The position numbers were made by a program, and so were the translations under genes. DNA of 64,000 bases from Tricholoma matsutake. Taxonomy: Eukaryota > Basidiomycota > Agaricomycetes > Agaricales > Tricholomataceae. Shown here in pieces: positions 9,170 through 19,708 of this stretch (its first letter is position 1; each line of letters starts with the position of its first letter). The DNA lies in assembly GCA_026075535.2 (NCBI GenBank), contig AP026539.1, positions 7,378,001-7,442,000 of the forward strand, in the 5' to 3' direction. A model generated the notes under the pieces. It was given only the letters and a program-made list of their open reading frames with translations. It searched no databases and was not told where the DNA came from.

Positions 9170-10988
9170 TAGTGTTTGAGGGTCCAGTTTGGTCTGGTTT
9201 TTGGACCTTGATCAGGTGCAACCGCAACTGCAACTGGTTGGGACTGCACCCTCAAGTCCACACAACTGGACTGAACCATACACAACTGGTTCACATCAGT
9301 CCGGTTGCTGTACCCCAACCAATTTAAACCAGTCTTACACAAGACCGGTTGAGACCAGTTGAGACCAGTTGGGTAGCCGGTCTCAACCAGTCTTTCTGTA
9401 GCAAAATATTCTTACATCGTAGTTTAATTAAGTATACTAAATAAAAGCAATGATTTACACCCTACGAGCAGGTGCTCATAGCAGTGTAGCTAGGAGATGA
9501 AAAAATAAAATAAAAACAAAAAATAAAATAAAAACAAAAAATAAAATAAAAACAAAAAACAAAAACAGAACAAAAAACTGCCCCACTGTCTTGCATTTGT
9601 AGCGAGGGTGGGGTGCTGTTGTCCTGTCCCAGCTGTGCTTGCAGCTGTCCTGCTGTTTGTTGACCCCACTGTTCATCTTCGTCATGCCTGTCATCTGTCA
9701 TTTGTCATCCCTACCATCTGCTGTCTCCACTCTATCGTTCCCCACTGTTCCCCATCTGCCATTTGTCATCCCTGGCATGTGTCGTTCCCTGGCTGTTCAT
9801 CATCCCTGTTGTCCCTACCTACCATTTGCCATCTCTGCTCTTTGTCATTCCTGTTGTTCCCCGCTGTTCCCCATCTGCTGTTTGTCATCCTTGGCATGCA
9901 TTGTTCCCTGGCTGTTCATTGTCCCTGTTGTCTGTTGTCCCTGCTGTCCATTGTTGTCCATGATGTTGTTTCCCATCCCCCTGTCATCAGCACCTCCATC
10001 ACCCCCTATGAGCAGTGGCTCGCAGGCGGGGTGGTGGTGCTGTGTGATGTGGCACCCGTCTTGGTCCAGGAAAAGGATCCGTTGCCACCCTGTGAGCAGA
10101 GGCTCGCAGCAGTGGCATGGGGCAGGTGGCATTGGATGTCATTCTTGTTGTTATCAAGAGGTAATAACCTAAAAAAGAAATCAAGTTGGTTAGTAAAAAA
10201 AAGAAATAAACAATAATGAACATACCTGGGGCCCAAACAACGCTAATTGTCATTTGGGCACTTTGCATTGGTTTGTTTGCAGTGGCAAGGTTCCGAGTGA
10301 GGTGGTGTGCATGTCATGTGAGGGCATGGGTGGGGAACAGAGAGGGTGGTGTGTCACCTGGTAGGTGGGCCACGTTGTTAGCAAGAAATAAGAAACTAAA
10401 AAAAGAAATGGTTAGTAAAAGAAAGAAAGCAAACAAGAGTAAGAAGCTTACTCTTGGGCCCAAACAAAGGACTAGCATCATTTGGGCTGCCTTCTTCATG
10501 TTCACTCATTTGCGTGGTTGTTCTGGTGGTGCAGGTGGTGATGCAGTGCAGTTGGTTTGTTGTCGTGGTCATGGGAAGTTGTGGTAAGTGGCCCCACTTT
10601 TGTTTTTTTTGGAAGCACAAATATGACCACACGGTCCATGTGCAGCCACGGGGTATATAAGCACCCACCAAATGACAACTTTTCCCTGGGCTTGTCCCAC
10701 TGCACATATTTATAGTACAATAATTAGTACATTCATTATTTCTTTTTTCTTATAATTTGTGTAAGTATAGGTATGTAGGTAGGATATATATATATACTAT
10801 AAAAACCAGTTGCAACCAATCACAACTGGTTTTATAAGGGTTTTCAAATGTTTTTGAAAGTAAGGCAACCGGCAACCCAACCGGCCTCGAAAGTAAGCAA
10901 CTGCAACCGATGGTCCAGTTGCATTCGGTTGTGTTCGGTTTGGTCTCAGTCATTTTTTCAGTTGCATCAACCAGACCTTCAAACACTA
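9170..10988. mobile_element. hAT-like element, family A, 1819 bp, TSD CCTGTACT
   Basis: The ends TAGTGTTTGAGGGTCCAG and AGACCTTCAAACACTA form an inverted repeat. They are flanked by perfect 8-bp duplications CCTGTACT (9162-9169, 10989-10996) that split the reverse transcriptase gene. Dense ACTGGT/ACCAGT motifs fill the subterminal 200 bp on both sides. Two minus-strand intron cassettes lie inside (introns about 10167-10226 and 10389-10450). On the minus strand a TATATACCCCGTGGCTGCAC block precedes the first exon-like segment. No hAT transposase domain is recognised, so it is probably non-autonomous. Confidence 0.93.
9700..9960. repeat. Imperfect duplication inside the hAT element
   Basis: Two roughly 110-bp blocks repeat in order: TTCCCC(A/G)CTGTTCCCCATC, TTTGTCATCC, GGCATG, GTTCCCTGGCTGTTCAT, TCCCTGTTGTC. 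The duplication creates long CT-rich frames on the plus strand that are not genes. Confidence 0.6.
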
Positions 10989-10996
10989 CCTGTACT

Positions 10997-11083
10997 GCAA
11001 CCCAAAAAAGACATGACTGTATTGCTCATTGATCGACTTCCTCGGTCATCACATCTCCACAAAAGGGATTGAGGCAGACTCAC
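10997..11083 (+). pseudogene. Gypsy reverse transcriptase segment after the hAT insertion
   Basis: LIDFLGHHISTKGIEADS is the conserved segment just after the polymerase domain. Removing the hAT element and one CCTGTACT copy joins it to the upstream part. It is cut again at 11084 by the LTR-like insertion. Confidence 0.8.
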
Positions 11084-11568
11084 TGTAAGGGGACTAGGGG
11101 GGACTAGGGGGGGACTAGGGGGGGACTAGGGAGACTAGGGGGGGACAAGGGGGACTCAGGGGGGTGCCCTGTGTGTTTCTCCTATTTTTTTATGTTCATC
11201 CTATATTTTTCCTCACTTCATTTCCTTCTATTCTTCATTTTCTATGATTTTCCTTATTTTATTACTAACTTCCCTTTCTATCACATTTGTGCATGTTGAC
11301 AGTTTTATATTTAGAGGTGGAGCACCCCTTCTGACATCTACCCCTTGGTATGATGTCATTTGGCGGCCTTGATCTGCCTATCTCTGCCTTTTCTATTTTT
11401 AGATTATTATTTGATTTTTGCAGTCTTCACATATACTGGGCATTTGCAAAGGGGTCCTCAGAGTTTTATCTTTGGATTTCCTTTTGCTAGGTGCGCCTTT
11501 AATCCCTGTAATATGTAGTATAATTTTAACTTTGGATTTCCCTTTGCTAGGCTGAGGTTGCCCTTATA
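11084..11568. repeat. Solo LTR or MITE, 485 bp
   Basis: The element starts TGTAAGGGG and ends CCCTTATA, a short inverted repeat. Flanks are CTCAC (11079-11083) and CTCAT (11569-11573), a 5-bp duplication with one C/T change. Removal joins the pol segment ADS to KVDHILAW. The left 80 bp are a GGGGACTAG-type G-rich run, and two copies of TTTGGATTTCCYTTTGCTAG lie at about 11472 and 11531. Confidence 0.6.
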
Positions 11569-11573
11569 CTCAT

Positions 11574-12260
11574 GAAAAGTAGACCACATTCTAGCATGGC
11601 TGTGACCATGTTCTGCCACTGATGTGTGCTGTTTCCTCAGCCTGGCGCGATACCTTGCATCATTCCTACCAAACCTTGCACAACACACTGCAGTCCTCAC
11701 ACCACTAACAACAGCCAAATCAACCCATGCATTTCCTGCATGGAGTGCAGAACACCAATTCACATTTGAAGCCATGAGAGTCAGACCAGGTGGAGTAGAC
11801 AGAGTCGTTAAGCAGTTGCAGCTGACAACTATGGCTTTAACAACCATTGACCATCCAACCCCACTGGCAAGATCTTTGTGACCACCAATGCCAGTGATTT
11901 TCAATCGGGCACTGTCCTTTCATTTGGTAAAACATGGGAAACAGCTCATCCCATAGCATTCAACTCAATGACATTCAAAGGAGCCAAATTAAACTACCCA
12001 GTGCACAAGAAAGAAATGTTAGCAATTATAAGGGCCTTGCAGAAATGGTGCATGGATCTGGTGGGATCATCATTCACAATTTTCACCGATCACAAAACAC
12101 TTGAGAACTTCAACGCACAGCCTGACTTATCATGATGTCAGGCCCACTGGATGAAATTTATGTCACAATTTGATGCGAAGATCATGTACATCAAAGGAGA
12201 AGACAATACAGTTGCAGATGCCTTGTCCCACCTCCCTGTCACACTTGCCAGCTCCAGTGA
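11574..12260 (+). pseudogene. Gypsy RNase H domain remnant
   Basis: CCFLSLARYLASFLPNLAQH leads into the RNase H domain: TNASDFQSGTVLSFG, HKKEMLAIIRALQKWCMDL, FTIFTDHKTLENF, then YIKGEDNTVADALSHLP. RNase H removes template RNA during reverse transcription. A frame change near 11878 and a TGA after DLS (about 12133, Arg expected) break it. Confidence 0.85.
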
Positions 12261-13910
12261 AGCTGCTATCCATACTGCACAATTGCCTTATGAATTCTGT
12301 GCTGATGAGGATGGTATCGACATGAACACCATTAATGCAGTACTGCCTGCAACACATGCTTGCCCACTCCTCTCTGCACATGTGCTAGCTGAAACAGACA
12401 TTGCAAGCTGTGACAGCCATACTTTCAATATCCCTAGACTCACAGTTACAGACAGCTATCACTGAGGGATACAACAACAACTCCTGGTGCAAGAAGCTAT
12501 GCAGCACAGCAGCAGGAATGCCATCAGTATGTGAAGAAAATAACTTATTGTTCATTGGGAACCACCTTGTGATCCCTGACAATGGCAATGTTCAGGAATC
12601 CTTGTTCCACCTGGCACAGGACTCACTTGGTCATTTCAGATTTGAAAAGTCATATGGCTCACTGAGGAACTCTTATTATTGGCCAAACATGGGAAGGGAT
12701 TTAGAATCCATGTATGTACCAAGCTGTTCAGATTGTCAACAAAACAAGTCTCAAACTACCTGGCCAGCAGGACTGCTACACCCGTTGCTGATACCCGACC
12801 AATGAGGGGATTCTGTTGCTATGGATTTCATTGGACCACTACCTGAAGATAATGGATTCAATTGTATTTTAACTATGACAGACCAGCTAAATTCTGACAT
12901 CCAGACCATCACCACACAAACAGATATCACTGCCCCCGACCTTGCTGCCATCTTCTTTGACCATTGGTACTGCAAGAATGGATTTCCACTGGATATCATA
13001 TCTGATTGAGATAAGCTTTTCATGTCAAAATTCTGGACTGCATTGCACAAACTGATGGGTGTAAAGCTAAAGATGTTGTCTGCTTATCATCCACAAACTG
13101 ATAGAGCAAGCAAAAGGACGAATAAAACTGTTAACCAAGCCCTCCACTACCATATCACTCAGAATCAGAAAGGCTGGGCTTGAGCACTACCATGTGTGCA
13201 TTTTGATCTCATGAACACTGTTAACAAGTCAACTGGGTTCTTGCCTTTCCAACTACGGCTAGGACAAAGTCTGTGGCTAATTCCCCCTTTTATCACACTG
13301 ATTGTACCAACAACACCCAAAGAGCAGCATGCACGTGAACTGATCGAGAAACTGCAACAGGATGTCTTTGAAGTGCAAGACAACCTCCTCAAGGCAAAAG
13401 TATCTCAAGCATCTTATGCCAACTTATCTTGCAATGATGACCTCAAGCTCAAGATTGGGGACCATGTTATGTTATCCACAAAGAACAGGCACCAACAATA
13501 CATGGCAAAAGGTGAGAAAAGAGTCGCCAAATTATGCCTAGGTTTGACGGGCTGTACTCCATTGCGGACACCAACCACAAAGCTTCCACTGTGACCCTTG
13601 ACTTACCCCGCAACTCCAACATATACCCAACATTTCACACCATGGAAGTTGTCCCCTTCAATGAGAATGACTGACAACTTTTCCCTTCACACAGACTGAC
13701 CCGCCCTGGCACAATCATCACAGAAGATGGCATGCAAGAATACTACATCAAGAAGATCATTGATGCTCAAAAGTGTGGATGAGGAATGTAATGTCTCATT
13801 CAGTGGCTCAGTTACAGACCTGGAGAGGATGAATGGCTCCCTGGATCCAAACTCGCAGACAATGCTGCACTCAATGACTGGCTGGCAGGAGAGCAGTGAG
13901 GGTCATGTAC
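12261..13910 (+). pseudogene. Gypsy integrase and chromodomain remnant
   Basis: A zinc-binding HHCC module (HLAQDSLGHF, CSDCQQNK) precedes the integrase core (MDFIGPLPEDNGFN, AYHPQTDRAS). The linker is PFQLRLGQS and KLKIGDHVMLSTKNRHQQYM. A C-terminal chromodomain is visible across two frames (YYIKKIIDAQKCG, LIQWLSYRPGEDEWLPGSKL). In-frame TGAs follow PDQ, IISD, GWA and KCG, each where Arg fits, and a TAA follows GM. It is clearly inactive. The same family recurs at 44.5-47.4 kb. Confidence 0.88.
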
Positions 13911-14067
13911 AGTTCACCTTCATCATGTCCCTGCCACCAGTAGCTTTTCCCTGTGGGTTTTTGATGCACCCAACCAGCAGTTTTTTTTTGTTACAAACTT
14001 ACATTTACTCACTTTCCTTACTCTGGTTCCTGGCTGATGTTGCAGAATTTTTCAGAGGGGGGGAGGG

Positions 14068-14293
14068 TGTAATCCTGGTGATTACTCTTACTTTGCTCAT
14101 ATTTAGGCACCTGTCAACATTCCCCCATATATACCTACAACTCGTTACTCTTCTCGCTATCTTCCTTTTTTTCCCACCTTCATCATCGTTCCTCATCATA
14201 GCCTCCTGTATCCACTTGCTCTGCTATATAGCCTGATCCTATTCTGTCTCATCTGCCTTAGTGAAGCTCCACTCTATCCAAGGTGAGCTTACA
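14068..14293 (+). repeat. 3' LTR of gypsy element 1
   Basis: TGTAATCCTGGTGATTAC follows a polypurine tract (GAGGGGGGGAGGG), and the repeat ends GTGAGCTTACA. The related LTR at 47259-47445 shares the TGTAA start and GTGAA-ctct-CTACA end. About 226 bp. Confidence 0.7.
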
Positions 14294-14325
14294 TAAGCAC
14301 TCATAACCTGTTAAGACAGAAAAGA

Positions 14326-14393
14326 TGACCAGACTGGGGATTGAATCCAGGACCTCCTGGACATATGCTTTAACCACTGAGCTATCAGGTCTT
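14326..14393 (-). ncRNA. tRNA-like Pol III promoter segment (probable SINE head)
   Basis: On the minus strand this reads as a tRNA-like body. The A-box is TAGCTCAGTGG (14374-14384), the B-box GGATTCAATCC (14338-14348), and the acceptor-like ends pair six of seven bases. The anticodon stem does not pair and no T33-type loop is present, so a working tRNA is unlikely. It lies in the 3' region of the LINE, as expected of a tRNA-derived SINE that shares LINE machinery. Confidence 0.55.
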
Positions 14394-14964
14394 ACTGGGT
14401 TCAATACAACAATGTGATTTATATGTAACCAAGACTTCAATGGAACCTCATACTTGTCCACTGTTACTATTGAACAGCAGAAAAAGCATTTACAGCATTA
14501 CTAAAGTCTTGTTAAGGGGGACACCCATATTACATAATGATCAACATGTGTCTGATTATATAATCCAACAGGTCTGTTAAGTTCTGAGCTGAATGAAGGA
14601 AGTCATCAGATTTCCAGTCGTATCCAGTTGGTAGAAGTTGAAGGATAAGGAAGGACAGAAGCAGGAAAGGAAACCCAATGGGATTCTGGGGCAGAGTCCA
14701 CTTGATGTGATGCACCAAGTGTGAGGGGAACAGAAAGGACTTGGCTTCAACTTGTAAGAAGTTGTGCCCTTCTCCTTGTCAAGTGTCCTAATTTCAAGAC
14801 AAGAGTCTAAGAGGGAGATAAGAGGTCCAGAGGTTTTCCAGGGAGAGTGAGGGATAGACTTAGAAGAAGATTGGAAGTGTTTAACTTGGTTGGAATTAAG
14901 TGGGTGACTCTGTTGATTTACAAACTACCTAATACAAGACAAAAGTAGCTAGCTTAAATACTAA

Positions 14965-15226
14965 CACTGGGTGCAAGGCACAATACTGCCTGAGAAGTAC
15001 TGTGAAAGTATCCTGACAGTATTCCTAATATTGTCAACATACTTCACTAGAGGTATTTTGACAGTATTGTACTATATTTTGATAGTACTGAAGGTACTGA
15101 AGTAGTATTCTAGATTGGTATGCATACTGGCAAAATATCCCTTGGTGAGTATGGTGGCAGTATTAGGAGTATTTCCAGAATACTGACATCATACCTTCTC
15201 AGAAGTATCTTGCTGTGCAGCCAGTG
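14965..15226. mobile_element. CACTA-like MITE, 262 bp, TSD TAA
   Basis: The ends CACTGGGTGCA and TGCAGCCAGTG form an inverted repeat flanked by TAA on both sides (14962-14964, 15227-15229). CACTG-type ends with a 3-bp duplication fit a CACTA-type non-autonomous element. Internal AGTATT-rich repeats are arranged roughly symmetrically. Confidence 0.75.
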
Positions 15227-15309
15227 TAAGGGTCAGAGGAGATCAGAGTTTCCAAGGCTGTGATAATTTGCAAACCAGCCTCCAAGACAAATATCCTGAA
15301 ACTGTTTTG

Positions 15310-16229
15310 TCAAATCAGAAATGAGAGAATTTCATCTCTAGGCAGTGCTGCTGATAGGAGGTGGACTGTGATACAAGGTAGCCAGGAAAGGTGGTGGAAA
15401 ATGATTGAAATTTTGGTCAGAGGAATTGGTCTTGACAGGGTCTCACATTGGGTGTGTATGTGGTCCATTGTCTCAGGGACACTGCAGTGTGGGCATTCAC
15501 TTTGGTTCTGGATTTCTTCTCTAAAATTCTCCTTTAGCCAGTACTTGCCAACTCTATATGCATCATGTGCAGTCATCCACAGGAAGTACCATGCATTTCT
15601 CGAGAAGTCCTTGCTCTGGACAGCTTTCCAGATTTGTCTTTGCTGGCATTTTCCCGGTGGCATCTTCTACTTCATTCTGTATTTTGTCAATCATTTTGGT
15701 TGTTGCCCTCCTTTGGTGTGAGTTTGTTTTTAGTTTACACTGTTAGATTCCTCTATATGCTAATGATTGTGTTAACTTGCTCAGTTTTGCACCTGTTATT
15801 CAGTAATTTGGTTTGATTTCTAGGTTTATCTTGTCTGGTTGTTCTTTCTGGGCACCTAGGTTTGCTGTTTGGCTTACTTCTTGCTTCTTTTCATGGCTTT
15901 TAGTCCAATTGAGTTGTGTTTTCCCTTTCTGGCTCTGGAGGGCAGCAGCAGTGGCTCTGAGAATTCCAGTGTTTGTTAGTCCTATGTATCCTTGGTCTTC
16001 ATGTTTGGTTAGGTTTTTGGTAAGTGCATTAATTGCATACTTGGAGCTGCTTTCAATGCATAAGTTTAAAGTCTTGCCATTCTCTTCTATCGCTGCTTTA
16101 ATTGCAGTGAGTGCCACTGCTTGGTTGGTCTGGTGGTAGTTGTAGATGTAAGTTTCTTGGGTCTTCCTCACTATAGAAGACTCCAGCACCTGCCTGGGCA
16201 GCAGTTGTGCCATTATTGAGGGTGAAACC
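15310..16229 (-). pseudogene. LINE RNase H and C-terminal zinc-finger-like region
   Basis: The RNase H part reads NNGTTAAQAGAGVF, then AVALTAIKAAIEENG and LTNTGILRATAAALQ, with a frameshift near 16213. Downstream is WYFLWMTAHDAYRVGKYWL followed by CPHC then MDHIHTQC, the Cys/His pattern seen at the C-terminus of many LINE proteins. The RNase H start motif ATDGF lies across the copia insertion, at 33594 and beyond. Confidence 0.85.
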
Positions 16230-16433
16230 TATTTGGATTATGGTGTGGAGTAGAAGTTTGTAGGGATTTAATGATGGGTGTTCAGAACAAGGTAGAACAT
16301 CTCATATTCCCCTATACTACAATGTACCTATGTTATGATCTATAAATACATTGTGTTCTATTTTTATATGTGATGTGCTAGTGTTGCGCTAGTGATGCAC
16401 TAATGTGATGCACTAGGATTGACTATCCCAACA
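16230..16433 (-). repeat. Copia 1 LTR, 3' end
   Basis: 204 bp. On the minus strand it starts TGTTGGGATAGTC and ends CCAAATA, with imperfect inverted ends. The polypurine tract CTTGAGGGGGAG (minus) lies at 16434-16445. Confidence 0.88.
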
Positions 16434-16561
16434 CTCCCCCTCAAGCCTAGCATGGTTGAGTCCATGGGAATGGTTAAATATATAACTGAAAAGTTAAATT
16501 TCTCGCCTTTCAGATGCATTAAAACCTCTATGTGGTGGAAAACCCCATGGGAAAAACCAAT

Positions 16562-18100
16562 TCACATGCAAGGAAAGCTACTGAGTTTGCGCATCAACTG
16601 AATTCCCATCTCTGCCCTATGTTGTATATATTTAGGCCTTGGTAATGCCTTTGTTAACATGTCTGCTGTTTGTTCCAGGTCATGACAGTTTTGTATATCA
16701 AGTATTTTGTCAGTTACTAGAGTTTGGACCCAGTGATGGTGAATAGTGATATGTTTTGATCGCTGGTGAAATTGAGGGTTGTGCATCAATATTATGGATC
16801 CTTCATTATCGCCTTTAATTTCCATTGGTGAATTTTGTGGGAATCCAAGTTCACTGTACAAATTTCTCAGCCATGTCGCCTTGCGTCCAGCTTCCGACAG
16901 TGCTACATATTCTGCCTCTGTGGAGGACAATGCTATCACAGTTTGTTTCTTTGATTTCCATGTGATTGCTCCCCCTGCTGCTAGAGAAATGTAGCCAGTC
17001 ATGGATTTGAGGTCATCGGCATTTGCATATGCAGCGTCTGCATATCTGTGGAAGAGGTTTTTGGTTCCAGTTTCATCTTGGGATTTTCTATATGTGATCC
17101 CTAGAGTTTTTGTACCTGCCAGGTATCTGAGTATTCACTTTATTGCACCATGGTGTTTTAAACCTGGGTTAGCAGTGTAGGCAGCCAGTTTATTAACTGC
17201 ATAGCTTATATCCGGTCTTGTGGAATTTGCCAAAAATTGCAGACTCCCCAATAATCGTGCATATGAATTGCTTCAATTGGGTTTGTTATCATCCGGATTA
17301 GGTCCAAGCTTTATATTGGGGTCCATGGGTATACCGGTAGGATTTGTGTCAGCTATTCCTTCATTATGGAGAATATTTTCAATATATCTCTGTTGAGATA
17401 TAGTTATTGCGTTCTCGGTTTGTGTAACTTCAATGCCAACAATTTTACTCAGTTCTCCAAGATCTGTTACTTCCCATTCTGAGCAGAGTGTTTCTTTCAT
17501 ATGATCCATCATTTTATCAGATGAAGCAAAAAGTAGTGAGTCATCCACCCAGATAGCCATTATTCCAAAGTCATCACCATTGCATCATATATATATGTGC
17601 ATGGATCAGAAAGTAAGTGCACATAGCCATGGACTTTGAGTTTGCCATCAAGTTCAATATTCCACTCTCAGCCTGCCTGCTTTAAACCATAAAGTGATTT
17701 GACTAACCTGCATACTCAACCCATTCCATCTTCACATCCTTCGGGCTGTTGCATATATATTGCCTCTTGCAAAGTGCCATTTAGATATGCACCCTTTACA
17801 TCCATTTGTTGTAACTTGAGTTGCTTTTCTGGTATGAGAGCTAGTATCACACGTAATGTATCCATCCTGACAACCGGTGAAAATGTTTCCCTATAATCAA
17901 ATCTGGGTCATTGTGCATATCCTTTTGCCACTAATCTTGCTCGATACCTTACTACTTCCCCCTTCCTGACAAAGATCCATTTGTTTTTGATTGGTACTAT
18001 ATCGCCCAATTGGTCTGAAATCTCCCTGGGAGTCTGAAATTCAATTTCTACATTTTATCTGCTTGTGCAATCCCCCTGGAGTTTTATGGGATCTAATTGA
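16562..18100 (-). pseudogene. Copia reverse transcriptase and RNase H remnant
   Basis: The RNase H segment is intact over 146 codons (16562-17002): ITWKSKKQTVIALSSTEAEY, GDNEGSIILM, HITIHHHWVQ and TADMLTKALPRPKY. The reverse transcriptase lies upstream on the minus strand: MAIWVDDSLLF (VDD active-site region), MDVKGAYLNGTLQ, VVRYRARLVAKGYAQ and KNKWIFVRKGE. It is broken by several stops and frame changes near 17.2 and 17.6 kb. The N-terminal end merges into the inverted repeat at 17996. Confidence 0.88.
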
Positions 18101-18858
18101 CTAGTAGTAATAGATGTATGTATGATTTTACTAAGGAATACAAGCTGTGGAAGCAGTCAAGAAACAGTAGCCAGAGTGATCAAACAGTGATACAAATGAA
18201 AATGTCTTGTTCACCATGGCAAAAATCACTCCCAAAGCCCGAAAGAATTTGACAGGACACCTACACTAGACCAAACTATGGTAACACACTCTCTTCAAGT
18301 CTCTGGGGTGGTGAGCCCATGTTCAAGAGCGAGGAGAGACAGTGTGACAAAACTTATTGAAATTCAAGGTCCACCCAGAAACCGTATGTAGTGTACATGC
18401 TTTACATTTGCTTGTGATTTCTCATGCCTCAGCATCTTGAGCCACTTGCCGTTGAGCCGGCCAGTGGACATTCAATTTTACCATGACAAAGTGTGACAAA
18501 ATTGACAGTGTCCCTTCATCGCTCTCGAACATGGGCACAACATCCCCGGAGATTTGAAGAGAGCATGCTACCGTAGTCTGGTATAGTGTAGGTGTCCTGT
18601 CAATTTTTTTTTGGGCTTTGGGAGTGGTTTTTGCCATGGTGAACAAGACATTTTCATTTGTATCACTGTTTGATCACTCCAGCTACTGTTTCTTGACTGC
18701 TTCCACAGCTTGTATTCCTTAGTGAAATCATACATACATCCATTACTACTAGTCAATTAGATCCTGTAAAACTCCGGGGGGATTGCACAAGCAGATAAAA
18801 TGTAGAAATTGAATTTCAGACTCCCAGGGAGATTTCAGACCAATTGGGCGATATAGTA
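17996..18858. repeat. Large inverted repeat, arms about 345 bp, inside copia pol
   Basis: The left arm is about 17996-18343 and the right arm about 18504-18858, with roughly 90 percent identity by eye and a spacer of about 160 bp. The outer 70-90 bp of both arms are copia coding sequence (GCCCAATTGGTCTGAAATC). The inner part is unrelated sequence beginning TCTAATTGACTAGTAGTAAT. Thus copia codons exist here in native and inverted orientation. Confidence 0.85.
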
Positions 18859-19208
18859 CTGCATCATGAGGTTTCTGGATGAGTTCCCAAGTCCCCTTCT
18901 CCGACAATAAATCCAATTCAGTCTTCATGGCCCTTTGCCATTCAGGCCAATCCGGGGAGTTCTTTGCATCTTCGAGACTCATAAGTTTGTCTCCAGCAAC
19001 AATTGCATAGACTTCTTCAATTGATAAGGAATTGTCATCTTCCTCATATGCAAAAGGATTGTGAAGGTGTTTATAATCAGTACAAATTCCACATGTCTTC
19101 TGCAGTTTGTCAATATCTATATCTTCCTGTGTTTCATTCCATTTTTGCTTCTTGGGTGCAAGGTTCCAAGTTGTATCATCTGAATCTGTTACACCCATTG
19201 GCAGCACA
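18859..19208 (-). pseudogene. Copia pol fragment upstream of reverse transcriptase
   Basis: SLEDAKNSPDWPEWQRAMKT and ELDLLSEKGTWELIQKP form the conserved lead-in to copia reverse transcriptase. Before it is an acidic linker (HNPFAYEEDDNSLSIEEVYA). The frame starts directly after the primer binding site, so gag, protease and integrase are missing from this copy. Confidence 0.85.
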
Positions 19209-19220
19209 GGGCCCATAACC

Positions 19221-19412
19221 TATTGGGATTATGGTGTGGAGTAGAAGTTTGTAGGGATTTAATGATGGGTGTTCAGGACAAGGTAGAACATCTCATATCC
19301 CCTATACTATGATGTACCTATGTTATGATCTATAAATACATTGTGTTCTATTTTTATACATGATGTGCTAGTGATACGCTAATGTGATGCACTAGGATTG
19401 ACTATCCCAACA
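19221..19412 (-). repeat. Copia 1 middle LTR
   Basis: 192 bp. On the minus strand it is preceded by a polypurine tract and about 130 bp of the 3' pol end (19413-19540), and followed by the primer binding site GGTTATGGGCCC (19209-19220). It therefore serves as the 3' LTR of one copy and the 5' LTR of the next. Confidence 0.88.
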
Positions 19413-19540
19413 CTCCCCCTCAAGCCTAGCATGGTTGAGTCCATAGAAATGGTTAAATATATAATTGAAAAGTTAAATTTCTCGCCTTTCAGATGCATTA
19501 AAACCTCTATGTGGTGGAAAACCCTGTGGGAAAAATAAAG

Positions 19541-19708
19541 GAATCTTCGGACATTCTCCTTTTGGGGTCCGGATGATTGGGATGATTGGCATTCCCATTA
19601 TAGGGTTCGACATAAGTCTGCCAAGACAAAGGTAAAGACGCCGAAATAATCGCTTTGAAGTGGGTGTCTGAGACATGGAATTCAGGGTTGGGGAATTTAT
19701 TGATGTGG
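19541..19708 (-). pseudogene. Copia gag, distal part
   Basis: INKFPNPEFHVSDTHFKAII, ASLPLSWQTYVEPYNG and DPKRRMSEDSFI match copia Gag. It is the direct continuation of the gag part at 32792-33340: removing the gypsy element joins LYHNH to INKFP in frame. Confidence 0.88.

Larger units (their letters stand above)
6239..14293 (+). mobile_element. Ty3/gypsy chromovirus, degenerate, with two insertions
   Basis: Gag, protease, reverse transcriptase, RNase H, integrase and chromodomain appear in the standard gypsy order. They are interrupted by a hAT element (9170-10988) and an LTR-like insertion (11084-11568). No 5' LTR is recognisable near 6.2-6.4 kb, so the left boundary is approximate. The 3' LTR is at 14068-14293. 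In-frame TGA codons occur at many Arg positions. Confidence 0.85.

Noticed and set aside
9608..10216. 202-codon plus-strand ORF in the hAT element
   Set aside because: Low-complexity CT-rich duplication; crosses minus-strand intron signals and has no recognisable domain.
14326..14393. Functional tRNA gene
   Set aside because: A and B boxes are present but the anticodon stem does not pair and the loop lacks the usual T33, so it is listed as a tRNA-like SINE head.
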